IMG/VR virus record: IMGVR_UViG_3300025910_000026
Location: 1 to 30,509 of that record
From: a virus
Strand: one strand, 5' to 3'
DNA length: 30,509 nucleotides
The notes under the pieces are model-generated. The model made no database searches and was not told where the DNA came from. It saw only the letters and a program-made list of their open reading frames with translations. Shown here one piece after another: positions 14,738-21,850 of the stretch (its first letter is position 1; every line of letters begins with the position of its first letter). Both the position numbers and the translations under genes were made by a program.

Positions 14738-15220
14738 TTAGCCCACCTTGTAGACGTTGGCGCTTCCGTCAATCGTACCCGTGGCGTAGCACTCAAGCCC
14801 CCACTCTTTGTTCCAAGCGTAGAGCAACGCCGCCGCTTCGCTGATAATCAGCATGGCTTGATGGATGCGAATCGGCGGGTGGGAAGCCGCTCGAGGAGTT
14901 ACAAGCAGGATTCCGGAACTTGCATACCTTGACAGTCCAGCCCTTGCGGATCCCGTGGCGTTGTAAGTCCACGTCGCGGCAGAAGCCCCGGGACACACAG
15001 CGGAGAGCGCGTCACTGTCGGGGTAGCGGAGAGTGAACCTGAGTTCCACGTCAGCGCCGCAGTAGAACATGTCGGCATTGACGCCTAGCTCCTCAGCCCA
15101 GACTTTACGGATCTTGGGATTCGGCCTGAACTCGATAGCCCGGGTTTCTCCAAGCGTGGTTCCGGCGAATGAAACTGTACTAGGGCAATGGATTATACTG
15201 CTTGTGCTGGGCGCCGCCAT
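14738..15220 (-). CDS. tail tube-like (major tail) protein candidate
   Basis: The 160-residue protein starts at ATG 15220, directly after the TAG of the upstream gene. It opens with strands around SFAGTTLGETRAIEFRPNPK, includes ADVELRFTLRYPDSDALSA and a flexible ATWTYNATGSARAGL, then a hydrophobic LIISEAAALLYAWNKEW, and ends with a strand (YATGTIDGSANVYKVG). This is the kind of compact beta-barrel with an extended loop found in tail tube subunits, and the gene follows a tail-completion gene and precedes terminator and tape-measure candidates. Assignment is by order and general make-up rather than a strict motif. Confidence 0.45.
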   Translation of the reverse strand: MAAPSTSSIIHCPSTVSFAGTTLGETRAIEFRPNPKIRKVWAEELGVNADMFYCGADVELRFTLRYPDSDALSAVCPGASAATWTYNATGSARAGLSRYASSGILLVTPRAASHPPIRIHQAMLIISEAAALLYAWNKEWGLECYATGTIDGSANVYKVG

Positions 15221-15916
15221 CTAACCCTGCCTCCGTTGAATCCGTTCAAAGTATAGCTTAATGGCTGAGTTGATGTCCTTCTCAAGCTCGTCGGTGATCC
15301 CTACAAAGGGCCGCTTCATGACCCTTTGGGACCAAACCCCGCTATAGAGCAGGGGCCTTAGATGCTTCTCGTATTCGACACGGGTACGCCTAGGCCCCAG
15401 TCCAGCCTTGACCGTGGACGTCCGCACCCCGCCGGTAGGCTTGTACAGCCATTCCTTGATCCGCTGGCGAGTGGCATCGTCATACCGGATGGACACCCTT
15501 CCGCCTTCCTGATGGATGCGGGCATAGCTCTTATTCGTTCCCCACGCGACGGATAGCGGGCCGGTGACGTCGAGTGTCAGGCTACCCCACATTCCACCCC
15601 TTTGGCCCTCGTCAATCAATGCAGGGCGATCCTGAAAGCGATTGGGCTTGGGAGCCTTCCTGCCGCTCTTGAAGTCCATGAGCGCCCCGGCAATGTTCAG
15701 CTTGGGCTCTACTTGGCTGGGATACCGGGCGGGCCATTTGAGATCCCCTAGACCCTGCTCACGGAAGGCTTTCTGGGATGCAGCTACGCCCAAGGCTCCA
15801 ATCTGCTTCATTAGCCCCCGGCCTTGAAAGACAGCCTGATCCGGGTTCTTGAGGCTCTTTCTCAGGTTCTCGATCTGCTTCTTGATCGAGGCTAGAGCAT
15901 CCGGCGGGAGCGGCAT
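15221..15916 (-). CDS. tail completion / virion morphogenesis protein (P2 S / Mu G-like)
   Basis: The start is ATG 15916, four bases after GGAGG and 10 bases after the previous stop; longer in-frame starts overlap the previous gene heavily. The N-terminal half is helical (LASIKKQIENLRKSLKNPDQ) and residues about 201-215 carry KRPFVGITDELEKDI, which matches the family end signature R-P-F-x-G-(L/I)-(S/T) of phage virion morphogenesis proteins (Mu gpG, P2 gpS). These proteins finish the tail or its joining to the head. At 231 residues it is somewhat longer than the usual 150-180. Confidence 0.65.
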   Translation of the reverse strand: MPLPPDALASIKKQIENLRKSLKNPDQAVFQGRGLMKQIGALGVAASQKAFREQGLGDLKWPARYPSQVEPKLNIAGALMDFKSGRKAPKPNRFQDRPALIDEGQRGGMWGSLTLDVTGPLSVAWGTNKSYARIHQEGGRVSIRYDDATRQRIKEWLYKPTGGVRTSTVKAGLGPRRTRVEYEKHLRPLLYSGVWSQRVMKRPFVGITDELEKDINSAIKLYFERIQRRQG

Positions 15917-15926
15917 GGATCCTCCA

Positions 15927-16370
15927 TCATGGGTTCTGCGGCGTCGGTCCTGTTGGAGGATTGGGCGTATAGTTCTGGAAGTTCTCAGGATCAAACGGCG
16001 GGAGTGCGTTTACCGTGTCGTAGCTGGGAGCGAGATAGCTGTCATTGGTCGGGACGATGCGATCACGGGAAGTGGTTTCGGCCAGCAGCTTGACGTCCTT
16101 CTGGAATCCTTCCCATGCGGTTTCCCATCCAGGGGCTTGAGTATAGAACATCAAGCGGGCAATGACCCCGCTCATCGCCGTAGTAACGTGCGTGTCTATG
16201 GTGCTGTCGGGAGTGATTCCGCGTTTCTTGAATTCGCCCTGCACGTCGGTATCTGCCAAGCCCTCAAGCGTGGTGTCAGGTGTGGTTGCAGAGCTGTTCT
16301 GGGGCCTGCTCCAGTTTGTACGAAGCTGCGTGCTGAAGCGGCTCTGATAGGCTGATAGAAAGACAGCCAT
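15927..16370 (-). CDS. head-tail connector-type protein candidate (147 aa)
   Basis: The protein starts at ATG 16370, two bases after the stop of the upstream gene. It is helical at its N-terminus (MAVFLSAYQSRFSTQLRTNW), then has a charged middle (EGLADTDVQGEFKKRG), a helix with THVTTAMSGVIARLMFYTQA, and a Pro-rich disordered tail (NYTPNPPTGPTPQNP). Gene order, after decoration-type proteins and before the tail-completion gene, is where head-completion or neck adaptors are normally found. I do not recognise a family. Role is inferred from order alone. Confidence 0.5.
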   Translation of the reverse strand: MAVFLSAYQSRFSTQLRTNWSRPQNSSATTPDTTLEGLADTDVQGEFKKRGITPDSTIDTHVTTAMSGVIARLMFYTQAPGWETAWEGFQKDVKLLAETTSRDRIVPTNDSYLAPSYDTVNALPPFDPENFQNYTPNPPTGPTPQNP

Positions 16371-16372
16371 AG

Positions 16373-16717
16373 TTACCTGTAAAGAGCCACAACCGACCTA
16401 GCACCACCTTCATTGGACGCGCTCACGATTTTGATGTATCTCCACGGTTGAAGGCAGGAGCGGATGTCCTGCTTGAAGCCGTAAGACTTGCTCGCCGTCA
16501 CAGTAATGCTGACAGCGGCATTGGACGAATCGTTGAGCGCCTGATAGGTCACGTCATCAACGCTGACTTGAAACGAAATGCTTGCTCCGGTGAAGGCTGA
16601 GGGAATGACGAAGCCCGCCAGCCCACCGAATGCATCCGGTGAAACTCCCATATCAAGCGCATCGGAAGTTGCCGCGCCGCTTGTAATCGTCCAGGCGGGG
16701 CCTTTGGTTGCAGCCAT
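16373..16717 (-). CDS. small beta-rich virion protein (114 aa)
   Basis: The gene starts at ATG 16717 behind GAGGT. The protein has the pattern of small phage surface proteins with a galactose-binding-like or jelly-roll fold: LDMGVSPDAFGGLAGFVIPS, then FTGASISFQVSVDDVTYQAL and an end with RYIKIVSASNEGGARSVVAL. The chain I-P-S-A-(F)-T-x-A-x-I-(S/T)-F-Q-x-S-x-D is found in many small phage structural proteins. It is probably a decoration or head-surface protein, though the exact location on the particle cannot be read from sequence. Confidence 0.55.
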   Translation of the reverse strand: MAATKGPAWTITSGAATSDALDMGVSPDAFGGLAGFVIPSAFTGASISFQVSVDDVTYQALNDSSNAAVSITVTASKSYGFKQDIRSCLQPWRYIKIVSASNEGGARSVVALYR

Positions 16718-16729
16718 GTCAGGTTACCT

Positions 16730-18061
16730 CTAGGGGTCCGACAAAGTTATCGAGGACGTGACCGAGTGCGGAAGATAGGCGTTGAACGCCCACCACCACC
16801 ACTTGTTGATTTTCGAATCACTGACCGCCAAGTCAGCCCAAGTGTAAGCATCCAGAAACTTGTTAGGCACCCAAGCGGAAGTGCTGGCAGGGATGGCCCA
16901 ATAGAAACATCCGTCCGCAGGCTGGCCTTCAAGGAACAGCACGTCGTCAATCAGGAGACTTCCGGAGCTGCGGGTATAGTCGATGCTGATCGACATGTCA
17001 TCCTGCTCAAACAAGCGCGGCCAGCAGGACTGCTGGGCGAAGCTGGATACGGGCAGCGGCACAAGCGTCACGTTCCACCCAGTAGCGCCTGTCACCGTCA
17101 CGGTACGATTGCTCTTGCCCATGCGGAACGTCGCTGTACCGACAGCAGTTCCGACAGCGGCATTCCAGATGACGGCGAGCAAGTAAGGCCGATCCGCTCT
17201 CAGCTTCGTTCCGCGCACGGATAGCTTCTGACTAAGGCGGCAGGAGGCTACAAGGTTGATCGCATAAGGGCTTGAGCCTTCGCTAGGCGCAGCCCTGAAG
17301 TAGTTCGTGCCGTCGAACGTGCAGAACGAACTCGATACCGTCTGAGCGGCCCCGGCGAGATTGGTAAGGGTCCAGTTCGTGATGGCTGTAGGAGCCGCCG
17401 CCGTGCCTGAGAAGTTAAACCACGTCGAGTTAAACAGTAGCGAGTCATCGGCGGTACGGGCGTTGATGATGGTATTTAGCCCGGATCCAGACCGCTCGAG
17501 GTCATCCCTTGCCGGGGTCTGCCCCTGTAGCTGGAACGTCTCGCCGCCTCGCTGGGTGCCCGTCTGATAGTCCGCGATGCACAGCAGCCGCTTCTGATCG
17601 AGGAAGACGTTCTCGGCGTTGAAGTTGTACTGATCCTTCACCAGCCGAACGATCTGGTTATTGCCAGTGTTCGCAGCGGCGGCCACGGGAAGGCCATAGG
17701 TGATATTGCGGCTCTGTACCCGCTGGCCGTTGTCGATGAAGTACTTGTACATTTCAAAGTTCATCGACGCATCGGAGTTGAGATCGCCACGGCCGATCAC
17801 GCTCTTGCACATGTCCTTAATGAGCGGACGGAGCAGCCCAGCGGCAAGAGCAGGGCTTACGGTGTTCGCCATGCTGGAGCGCATGGCCTGAGCGGCGTTT
17901 TCAATCTCATCCGTGTAATCGCCGCGATAGGCTTGCTGGAGCGTGTCCAGCATCGAAATCACGTTCTTTGCGTTGACGCGCCCGTACTTACGGTTCTCCT
18001 CCAGCCAGTCTACGGCATCCTGGATCTGGGTATAAATCTGGGCGCGGGTAGGCGTTCCGAT
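16730..18061 (-). CDS. virion structural protein, probable ATC start
   Basis: The frame is open from 18073, just after the stop of the upstream gene. A strong GGAGG (18072-18068) stands six bases before ATC 18061, and the 33 codons between ATC and the first ordinary start (GTG 17962, without a ribosome binding site) read as a normal helical protein end (RAQIYTQIQDAVDWLEENRK). I therefore favour ATC as start, giving 443 residues. The N-terminal third is helical (TLQQAYRGDYTDEIENAAQA), the rest is a beta-rich jelly-roll-like region with FRMGKSNRTVTVTGATGW and DDMSISIDYTRSSGS. Near the end are four consecutive Trp (KINKWWWWAF). It is likely a virion protein near the head; the family is not recognised. 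Confidence 0.6.
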   Translation of the reverse strand: MGTPTRAQIYTQIQDAVDWLEENRKYGRVNAKNVISMLDTLQQAYRGDYTDEIENAAQAMRSSMANTVSPALAAGLLRPLIKDMCKSVIGRGDLNSDASMNFEMYKYFIDNGQRVQSRNITYGLPVAAAANTGNNQIVRLVKDQYNFNAENVFLDQKRLLCIADYQTGTQRGGETFQLQGQTPARDDLERSGSGLNTIINARTADDSLLFNSTWFNFSGTAAAPTAITNWTLTNLAGAAQTVSSSFCTFDGTNYFRAAPSEGSSPYAINLVASCRLSQKLSVRGTKLRADRPYLLAVIWNAAVGTAVGTATFRMGKSNRTVTVTGATGWNVTLVPLPVSSFAQQSCWPRLFEQDDMSISIDYTRSSGSLLIDDVLFLEGQPADGCFYWAIPASTSAWVPNKFLDAYTWADLAVSDSKINKWWWWAFNAYLPHSVTSSITLSDP

Positions 18062-18067
18062 GGGGCA

Positions 18068-18072
18068 CCTCC
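18068..18072 (-). promoter_or_regulatory. ribosome binding site GGAGG for the ATC-started gene
   Basis: A perfect GGAGG core on the - strand, directly after the TAA at 18076-18074 and six bases before ATC 18061. No ATG, GTG or TTG in frame lies within normal range, which decides in favour of ATC or else a sequence error. Confidence 0.6.
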
Positions 18073-18073
18073 G

Positions 18074-18787
18074 TTATGGCGCGGGAGGCTTCCCCGCTTC
18101 TTTCTTTTCCAGCGGATACAGTTCCGCCACGCTCTTGGGCGGATCAATGAAGAACTCGTTCCACGGCATCGCAAGGCTGTAGTAGCTGCTCCGATCGTAC
18201 TTCCTGGGATCCGCCTCTAGCTTCACGATGTAGACGTAATGCGCGAAGTAGGTATCGGTCCTGGGATTGAACTGTTCCTTGGTGGACTTCTCCACCCCGC
18301 TGTCGAGCATCATGTACGTCCCGCGCTTGGGACCGTTCAGGTTGATGTCCTTCCCGACGTTATCTTCCATGCGGATGACGTTCTGATAGCACTGGCCGAT
18401 GACGTGCTTGAAGCGGTCTTCCTCAAGCTCCGTGATGGCTCCGGGCCATGAAATCTTGTTGAGCGTCGAAGCGTCCTGACCGACTGCCCGCAGGCGCGTC
18501 TCGGTGAACGCATCAAATGAAAGCCCGCTCACGGAAAGCGATTGCTTCCACGGGCATTTCCCAACCCACTGATTGACTTCGCCTTCCCAGAGCTGCTGGG
18601 AAGTCACGTCAACGTAGGTAAAGTAGTCGTTGGTCTGCGAATCCTTTTCGCGGGTGCTTTGCTTCTGCTTGAAGGTGCCGGTTGCGGGAAGCATCCCGAA
18701 CCAATAGAGCGACGTCGCGGTTACGTCAAACGACGTAGCTTCCGGAGTGAGTTCCTGAACGGTAGGCGTCTTGGCTGTCCGACCCAT
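18074..18787 (-). CDS. hypothetical structural protein downstream of capsid gene (237 aa)
   Basis: The start ATG 18787 is preceded by AAGGAG. The 237-residue protein has no recognised family. It opens with TPTVQELTPEATSFDV, has aromatic-rich strands (FTYVDVTSQQLWEGEVNQWV), a helix with RLRAVGQDASTLNKI, an acidic helix (ELEEDRFKHVIGQCYQNVIR) and ends with a Pro-rich tail (EAGKPPAP). The position right after the major capsid gene and the strong ribosome binding site suggest a well-expressed virion protein, perhaps an inner or neck protein. No enzymatic motif or membrane segment is seen. Confidence 0.55.
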   Translation of the reverse strand: MGRTAKTPTVQELTPEATSFDVTATSLYWFGMLPATGTFKQKQSTREKDSQTNDYFTYVDVTSQQLWEGEVNQWVGKCPWKQSLSVSGLSFDAFTETRLRAVGQDASTLNKISWPGAITELEEDRFKHVIGQCYQNVIRMEDNVGKDINLNGPKRGTYMMLDSGVEKSTKEQFNPRTDTYFAHYVYIVKLEADPRKYDRSSYYSLAMPWNEFFIDPPKSVAELYPLEKKEAGKPPAP

Positions 18788-18823
18788 CGCGCATCTCCTT
18801 CCCGAATATCGTTTCTCGAATCA

Positions 18824-19816
18824 TCACACAATCTTGACCGCACTCTGGAAGAGGAAGCTGAAGATCGTCTCGCGGTTGTCGTACTGGACGTAAGGCTGTC
18901 CCGTATTCCGCGTGTGATCGCTCGTCTCCCAGTTGCCCACGGCTTCGTTCAGACCCTTGCGGAGCTGACGAGCCACCGCGCGGGTTTCATTCGGGATCCC
19001 CGTCAGGAACGTGTAGATAGCCGTGTTCGTGATCCTCTGGGACATCTGGGTGCTGTACTGCTTCCCGGAAACCATGATGGTGTTCCCGGTCCCGGCGGCC
19101 GTCGAAATGTCGGTCGTGGACGTCCCGGCGATCTTGGACATCACCGCCATCTGCTTGAACGCCTGCTGCATCACAAGGTTGATGCTCGTGCCGTAGAAGA
19201 TCGTGTAGTGCTGAAGATCCGACTCGTCCCAGAACGGCTGGGATTCCGAGTTCTGAAGGTCGTAGTACCGGGTATCCGCGGAGAAGATGTCCGTGATGAT
19301 CTGCTGGACCGTCGCGAATCCCGTCTGCGTCACGATGTTGCCGCTCGTCGCGCCTTCCCGGGCCGACGCCGAGAACAGCGCCGTGCCGTCGTAGGAAGTC
19401 GTCAGGATCGGCAGGAGGTCCGCATCCGTGCCCGCCGTGATGAACTGATACCAAAGACGCTCCGGGAGGGTAGCCCAGTTCTGCCCAAGGCCACGGGCAA
19501 CCTGCCAAGCGGTCTTCGTCTGATCGTCTTCCCAGTTGCGCGGGAGATAGACCCGGCGGCCCCAGTCCAGATTGGTGACGGAGATCTGGATCGAAAGGAC
19601 GTCCTTCGACGGCATCTGCTTTCCCGCATCCCAGCGGATGGGATAGATCGGCGCCTTGAGAGCGCCGTAGATCTCGGTCAGTTTGTCGGACGTGACTTCG
19701 CCGACAACGGAGCCGATGCGGGCCATGACGCCCTTGTATCTAGGGGAGAATGCGGAACTGTATTCGGCGCGAAGCCCGGCCGTAAGAAGGGCTCCAATGT
19801 TGACGGGGCTGGGCAT
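18824..19816 (-). CDS. major capsid protein (Mu gpT-like)
   Basis: The 330-residue protein starts at ATG 19816 behind AAGGAG. The N-terminal region (NIGALLTAGLRAEYSSAFSP, then ARIGSVVGEVTSDKLTEIYG) and the conserved middle (VYLPRNWEDDQTKTAW, followed by ARGLGQNWATLPERLWYQF and SYDGTALFSA at about 141-150) match the Mu-like major head subunit family, in which a D-D-Q near 97-99 and the YDGxxLF motif are usual. It would form the HK97-fold shell. Its place after the protease/scaffold and a decoration-type gene is as in Mu-like heads. Confidence 0.85.
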   Translation of the reverse strand: MPSPVNIGALLTAGLRAEYSSAFSPRYKGVMARIGSVVGEVTSDKLTEIYGALKAPIYPIRWDAGKQMPSKDVLSIQISVTNLDWGRRVYLPRNWEDDQTKTAWQVARGLGQNWATLPERLWYQFITAGTDADLLPILTTSYDGTALFSASAREGATSGNIVTQTGFATVQQIITDIFSADTRYYDLQNSESQPFWDESDLQHYTIFYGTSINLVMQQAFKQMAVMSKIAGTSTTDISTAAGTGNTIMVSGKQYSTQMSQRITNTAIYTFLTGIPNETRAVARQLRKGLNEAVGNWETSDHTRNTGQPYVQYDNRETIFSFLFQSAVKIV

Positions 19817-19841
19817 CTGTTATCTCCTTCTTAATTCCAAG

Positions 19842-20333
19842 CTAGATGACTTCGCACGCCAAGTTGCCGTACACAAAGACAGCGCCCGTGGTGCTCGTGG
19901 ACCAGTACTCCACCCGGCCGATACGCGGGGCGAGAACCTGGGTGATGTTCATGTCGTTGTCGTTCCGGAGGTAGACTTGACGGAAGACGTCCGTGTAGGC
20001 GCTCAGGCCGGTCACGGTGTAGCCATTGAGGATGCCGGGGCCAGCCTCCACGGTCACTTCCGGAATCGGCGTGGTCGTCGCGTTCGTGTTGCCCGTCACG
20101 CTCAGACTGGTGGACAGGTTGAACGGCGAGCCGATAGCAAGCCCGAGGTACTTGATATTGTTCTGATCGGCGTAGGCTTTCGCATAGCCGCGCTGCGCGG
20201 TCGAAGTCCCGTTCAGCGAGCCAACAAAGGAGCCAACCCAGATGACCCCGGCATTCAGAACGCGGTAGTTCTGAACCCAGCTATGGACGGAAGCCCAGCT
20301 TCTATTGGAAACAGCAGCGGTCAGTGCGGCCAT
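19842..20333 (-). CDS. head decoration-type structural protein (163 aa)
   Basis: The gene starts at ATG 20333, preceded by a strong AGGAGGT, which suggests high expression. The protein begins with a helix (AALTAAVSNRSWASVHSWVQ), then beta-rich regions (VIWVGSFVGSLNGTSTAQRG, IPEVTVEAGPGILNGYTV) and ends with strands (AVFVYGNLACEVI). Its place between protease/scaffold and major capsid genes is where head decoration proteins are usually found in Mu-like and lambda-like phages. The assignment rests on position, size and beta content, not on a specific motif. Confidence 0.55.
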   Translation of the reverse strand: MAALTAAVSNRSWASVHSWVQNYRVLNAGVIWVGSFVGSLNGTSTAQRGYAKAYADQNNIKYLGLAIGSPFNLSTSLSVTGNTNATTTPIPEVTVEAGPGILNGYTVTGLSAYTDVFRQVYLRNDNDMNITQVLAPRIGRVEYWSTSTTGAVFVYGNLACEVI

Positions 20334-20352
20334 CTGAATCTACCTCCTAGAA

Positions 20353-20967
20353 CTAGTTCTTGGTCCCGATGCTGATATCCCAATGGCGCTCGTTACCTTC
20401 GGCCTGCTCCATCTGGAAGCGGACGTACTCCTCTTCCTTGATGGTCATGCCTCGGCCTGCGCCATGGCTCTTGAGCGTGCGGTACTCGCTGGCAAACCTC
20501 GCGGCCATCTCGAGCTTTTCCGGTCCCTGCTGGGAGAACTTCGCAAGCGCCGGATCGTTGATCGCAACGGAAGAGGCAGCCTCAGCCGCCGCGAACGTGC
20601 GAGGAGAATCCTTGGGGGTAACTTCCTTCAGCGTCTCGATGAAGGCGTTGAGCTGGGCCTCGCCTTCCTGGGCGAACTTGGCAATCTGGGCCTTGGCGCG
20701 ATCACCGATCTGATAGCCCCTCATGCTTTCCAGAGCCTTCGCCGTAAGCTCCTTCGCTTTGTCAGCGGCATCCCGCTCACTCAGGCGCTTTTCAGCGGCA
20801 GCAACCCGGTCCTCCATGGCTGCAAACCGGGCGGCATCCCGGGCTTCCTGTTCCATCTTCGCTCCAGCCTGAGCGACGGCGGGCTTGGCGCCGGGAGGCT
20901 GCTCGACGGGGGCGGCATTGGGCTTGCCGTGCTGCTCATCCTGAACGGGCTTCTTTTCGTCGGCCAT
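20353..20967 (-). CDS. nested scaffold protein (in-frame internal start of protease gene)
   Basis: ATG 20967, at codon 215 of the protease/scaffold gene, has TGGAGG eight bases upstream, a better ribosome binding site than that of the full-length gene. The 204-residue product begins MADEKKPVQD, has an Ala/Pro-rich linker and then long helices (DRVAAAEKRLSERDAADKAK and later EYRTLKSHGAG), the make-up of a scaffold. In Mu (I/Z) and lambda (C/Nu3), the scaffold is made in the same way from inside the protease gene. The internal start is a reading of the sequence; production of the short form is inferred. Confidence 0.7.
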   Translation of the reverse strand: MADEKKPVQDEQHGKPNAAPVEQPPGAKPAVAQAGAKMEQEARDAARFAAMEDRVAAAEKRLSERDAADKAKELTAKALESMRGYQIGDRAKAQIAKFAQEGEAQLNAFIETLKEVTPKDSPRTFAAAEAASSVAINDPALAKFSQQGPEKLEMAARFASEYRTLKSHGAGRGMTIKEEEYVRFQMEQAEGNERHWDISIGTKN

Positions 20968-21609
20968 GGGCTTTGCCTCCAGCTTGGATTTCTCAGACTC
21001 CTTATCGTCCTCTCGGGGATCGAACGTCACGCGCTCGAATCCATCCGAGAATCTAGCGATGGCGCATTCGGCGGGAAGTTCCGCCTCGAATTTTGCTGCG
21101 GGATCGGTGACAACTTTCCCGATAGTCATGAGCGGGAAAGGGTTGTGCGGCGGGATGCTGTCAAGAAGGGCGACCGAGGAGATACGGCCCTTTCTCCAGC
21201 TTCTAACCTCAGGAGAAACGTAGCCAAGCTCCCCAGACTCCATCTTGTCGAAGACCTTTTTCTTGATCTTGAAGTCGCTGTGGACAACCGGAACGTTGCC
21301 GAGATCCGGAAGATCCATCTCCTTTACTTTCGTCGGCACGAAATAGCCGCCGAACTCAGGGTTATGGATTCCCTGATCGTCCGTATGGGTCAGATGAATC
21401 GGATAGGCGATCTTGCTTTTGTTGTAAGCTTCCTGCCCAAACTTGATCGCGCCGTTGAACCAATCTGTGCTGATGTCTTCCGGCGCGTACATCTGGCCCT
21501 TTTTGACAGGGGCCAGAGTGGGGATGTCCTTCAGTACATACCAACCGTCACCGGTATCGTAGGCGGTATAGTCGCCGCCCTTGATATTCGGTTTGGTTGC
21601 GGATGCCAT
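20353..21609 (-). CDS. prohead protease with C-terminal scaffold domain (Mu I/Z-like)
   Basis: This 418-residue protein combines an N-terminal protease region (about 1-170) and a helical scaffold (about 215-410). In the first, the order YPIHLTHTDDQG (His 72 and 75), GYVSPEVRSW (Ser 132, S-x-E type) and ISSVALLDSIPPHNP fits phage head-maturation proteases with a His/Ser pair, including Mu gpI. It should cleave scaffold or capsid proteins inside the procapsid. The start ATG 21609 is the first after a 61-base gap and has only a modest AGG upstream. The nearby minor head and capsid genes support the role. The protease residues are inferred from pattern. Confidence 0.75.
   Translation of the reverse strand: MASATKPNIKGGDYTAYDTGDGWYVLKDIPTLAPVKKGQMYAPEDISTDWFNGAIKFGQEAYNKSKIAYPIHLTHTDDQGIHNPEFGGYFVPTKVKEMDLPDLGNVPVVHSDFKIKKKVFDKMESGELGYVSPEVRSWRKGRISSVALLDSIPPHNPFPLMTIGKVVTDPAAKFEAELPAECAIARFSDGFERVTFDPREDDKESEKSKLEAKPMADEKKPVQDEQHGKPNAAPVEQPPGAKPAVAQAGAKMEQEARDAARFAAMEDRVAAAEKRLSERDAADKAKELTAKALESMRGYQIGDRAKAQIAKFAQEGEAQLNAFIETLKEVTPKDSPRTFAAAEAASSVAINDPALAKFSQQGPEKLEMAARFASEYRTLKSHGAGRGMTIKEEEYVRFQMEQAEGNERHWDISIGTKN
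20976..20981 (-). promoter_or_regulatory. internal ribosome binding site for the nested scaffold
   Basis: TGGAGG on the - strand within the protease gene, eight bases before ATG 20967. It is stronger than the site before the full gene at 21609, as expected where scaffold must be made in larger amounts than protease. Confidence 0.65.
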
Positions 21610-21670
21610 TGATGCCTAGATTACGACCTATCTTTTGTGGGTCTATGGATGCGGATGATTTGACCGTGAA
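21610..21670 (-). other. 61-base gap before the protease gene
   Basis: The largest gap in the head and tail gene run. I see no clear hairpin or consensus promoter. Because it directly follows the RHH gene it is a possible operator or promoter region, but this is inference from position. Confidence 0.3.
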
Positions 21671-21850
21671 TTACTGCGTTTTGACGCCAGAAGGACGTAA
21701 GCTTTTCTTCTCTCTGAGATAAACAATGAGGAGCGTTCGCATGAAACCGCTATAGGTCTGACCTTGAGAATCGGCCTCAGCTTCTGCCTGCTCCCGCAAA
21801 GATAGACTCATGCGTACTGTGGTGTTGATGATCTTCGCGGGGATCTTCAT
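21671..21850 (-). CDS. ribbon-helix-helix (Arc/CopG-like) protein (59 aa)
   Basis: The start ATG 21850 overlaps the stop of the Mu F-like gene (TAATG), and the ORF ends at TAA 21673-21671. Residues 9-48 have the plan of a ribbon-helix-helix domain: a short strand with alternating residues (TTVRMSLSLRE), helix 1 (EQAEAEADSQG), a turn with Tyr-Ser, and helix 2 (GFMRTLLIVYLREKK). These dimers bind DNA by the strand pair and act as repressors or antitoxins. It lies within the head operon and could regulate late transcription. It is the last gene before a 61-base gap ahead of the protease gene. Confidence 0.65.
   Translation of the reverse strand: MKIPAKIINTTVRMSLSLREQAEAEADSQGQTYSGFMRTLLIVYLREKKSLRPSGVKTQ

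Noticed and set aside
18542-19834. Long open frame on the + strand opposite the capsid gene (about 430 codons)
   Set aside because: It is antisense to the well-supported major capsid gene and neighbours, has an Arg/Gly/His-rich content typical of shadow frames, and shows no motif.
20383-21612. Long open frame on the + strand opposite the protease/scaffold gene
   Set aside because: Antisense shadow of a recognised gene; Leu/Arg/Gly-rich with no domain pattern or ribosome binding site.
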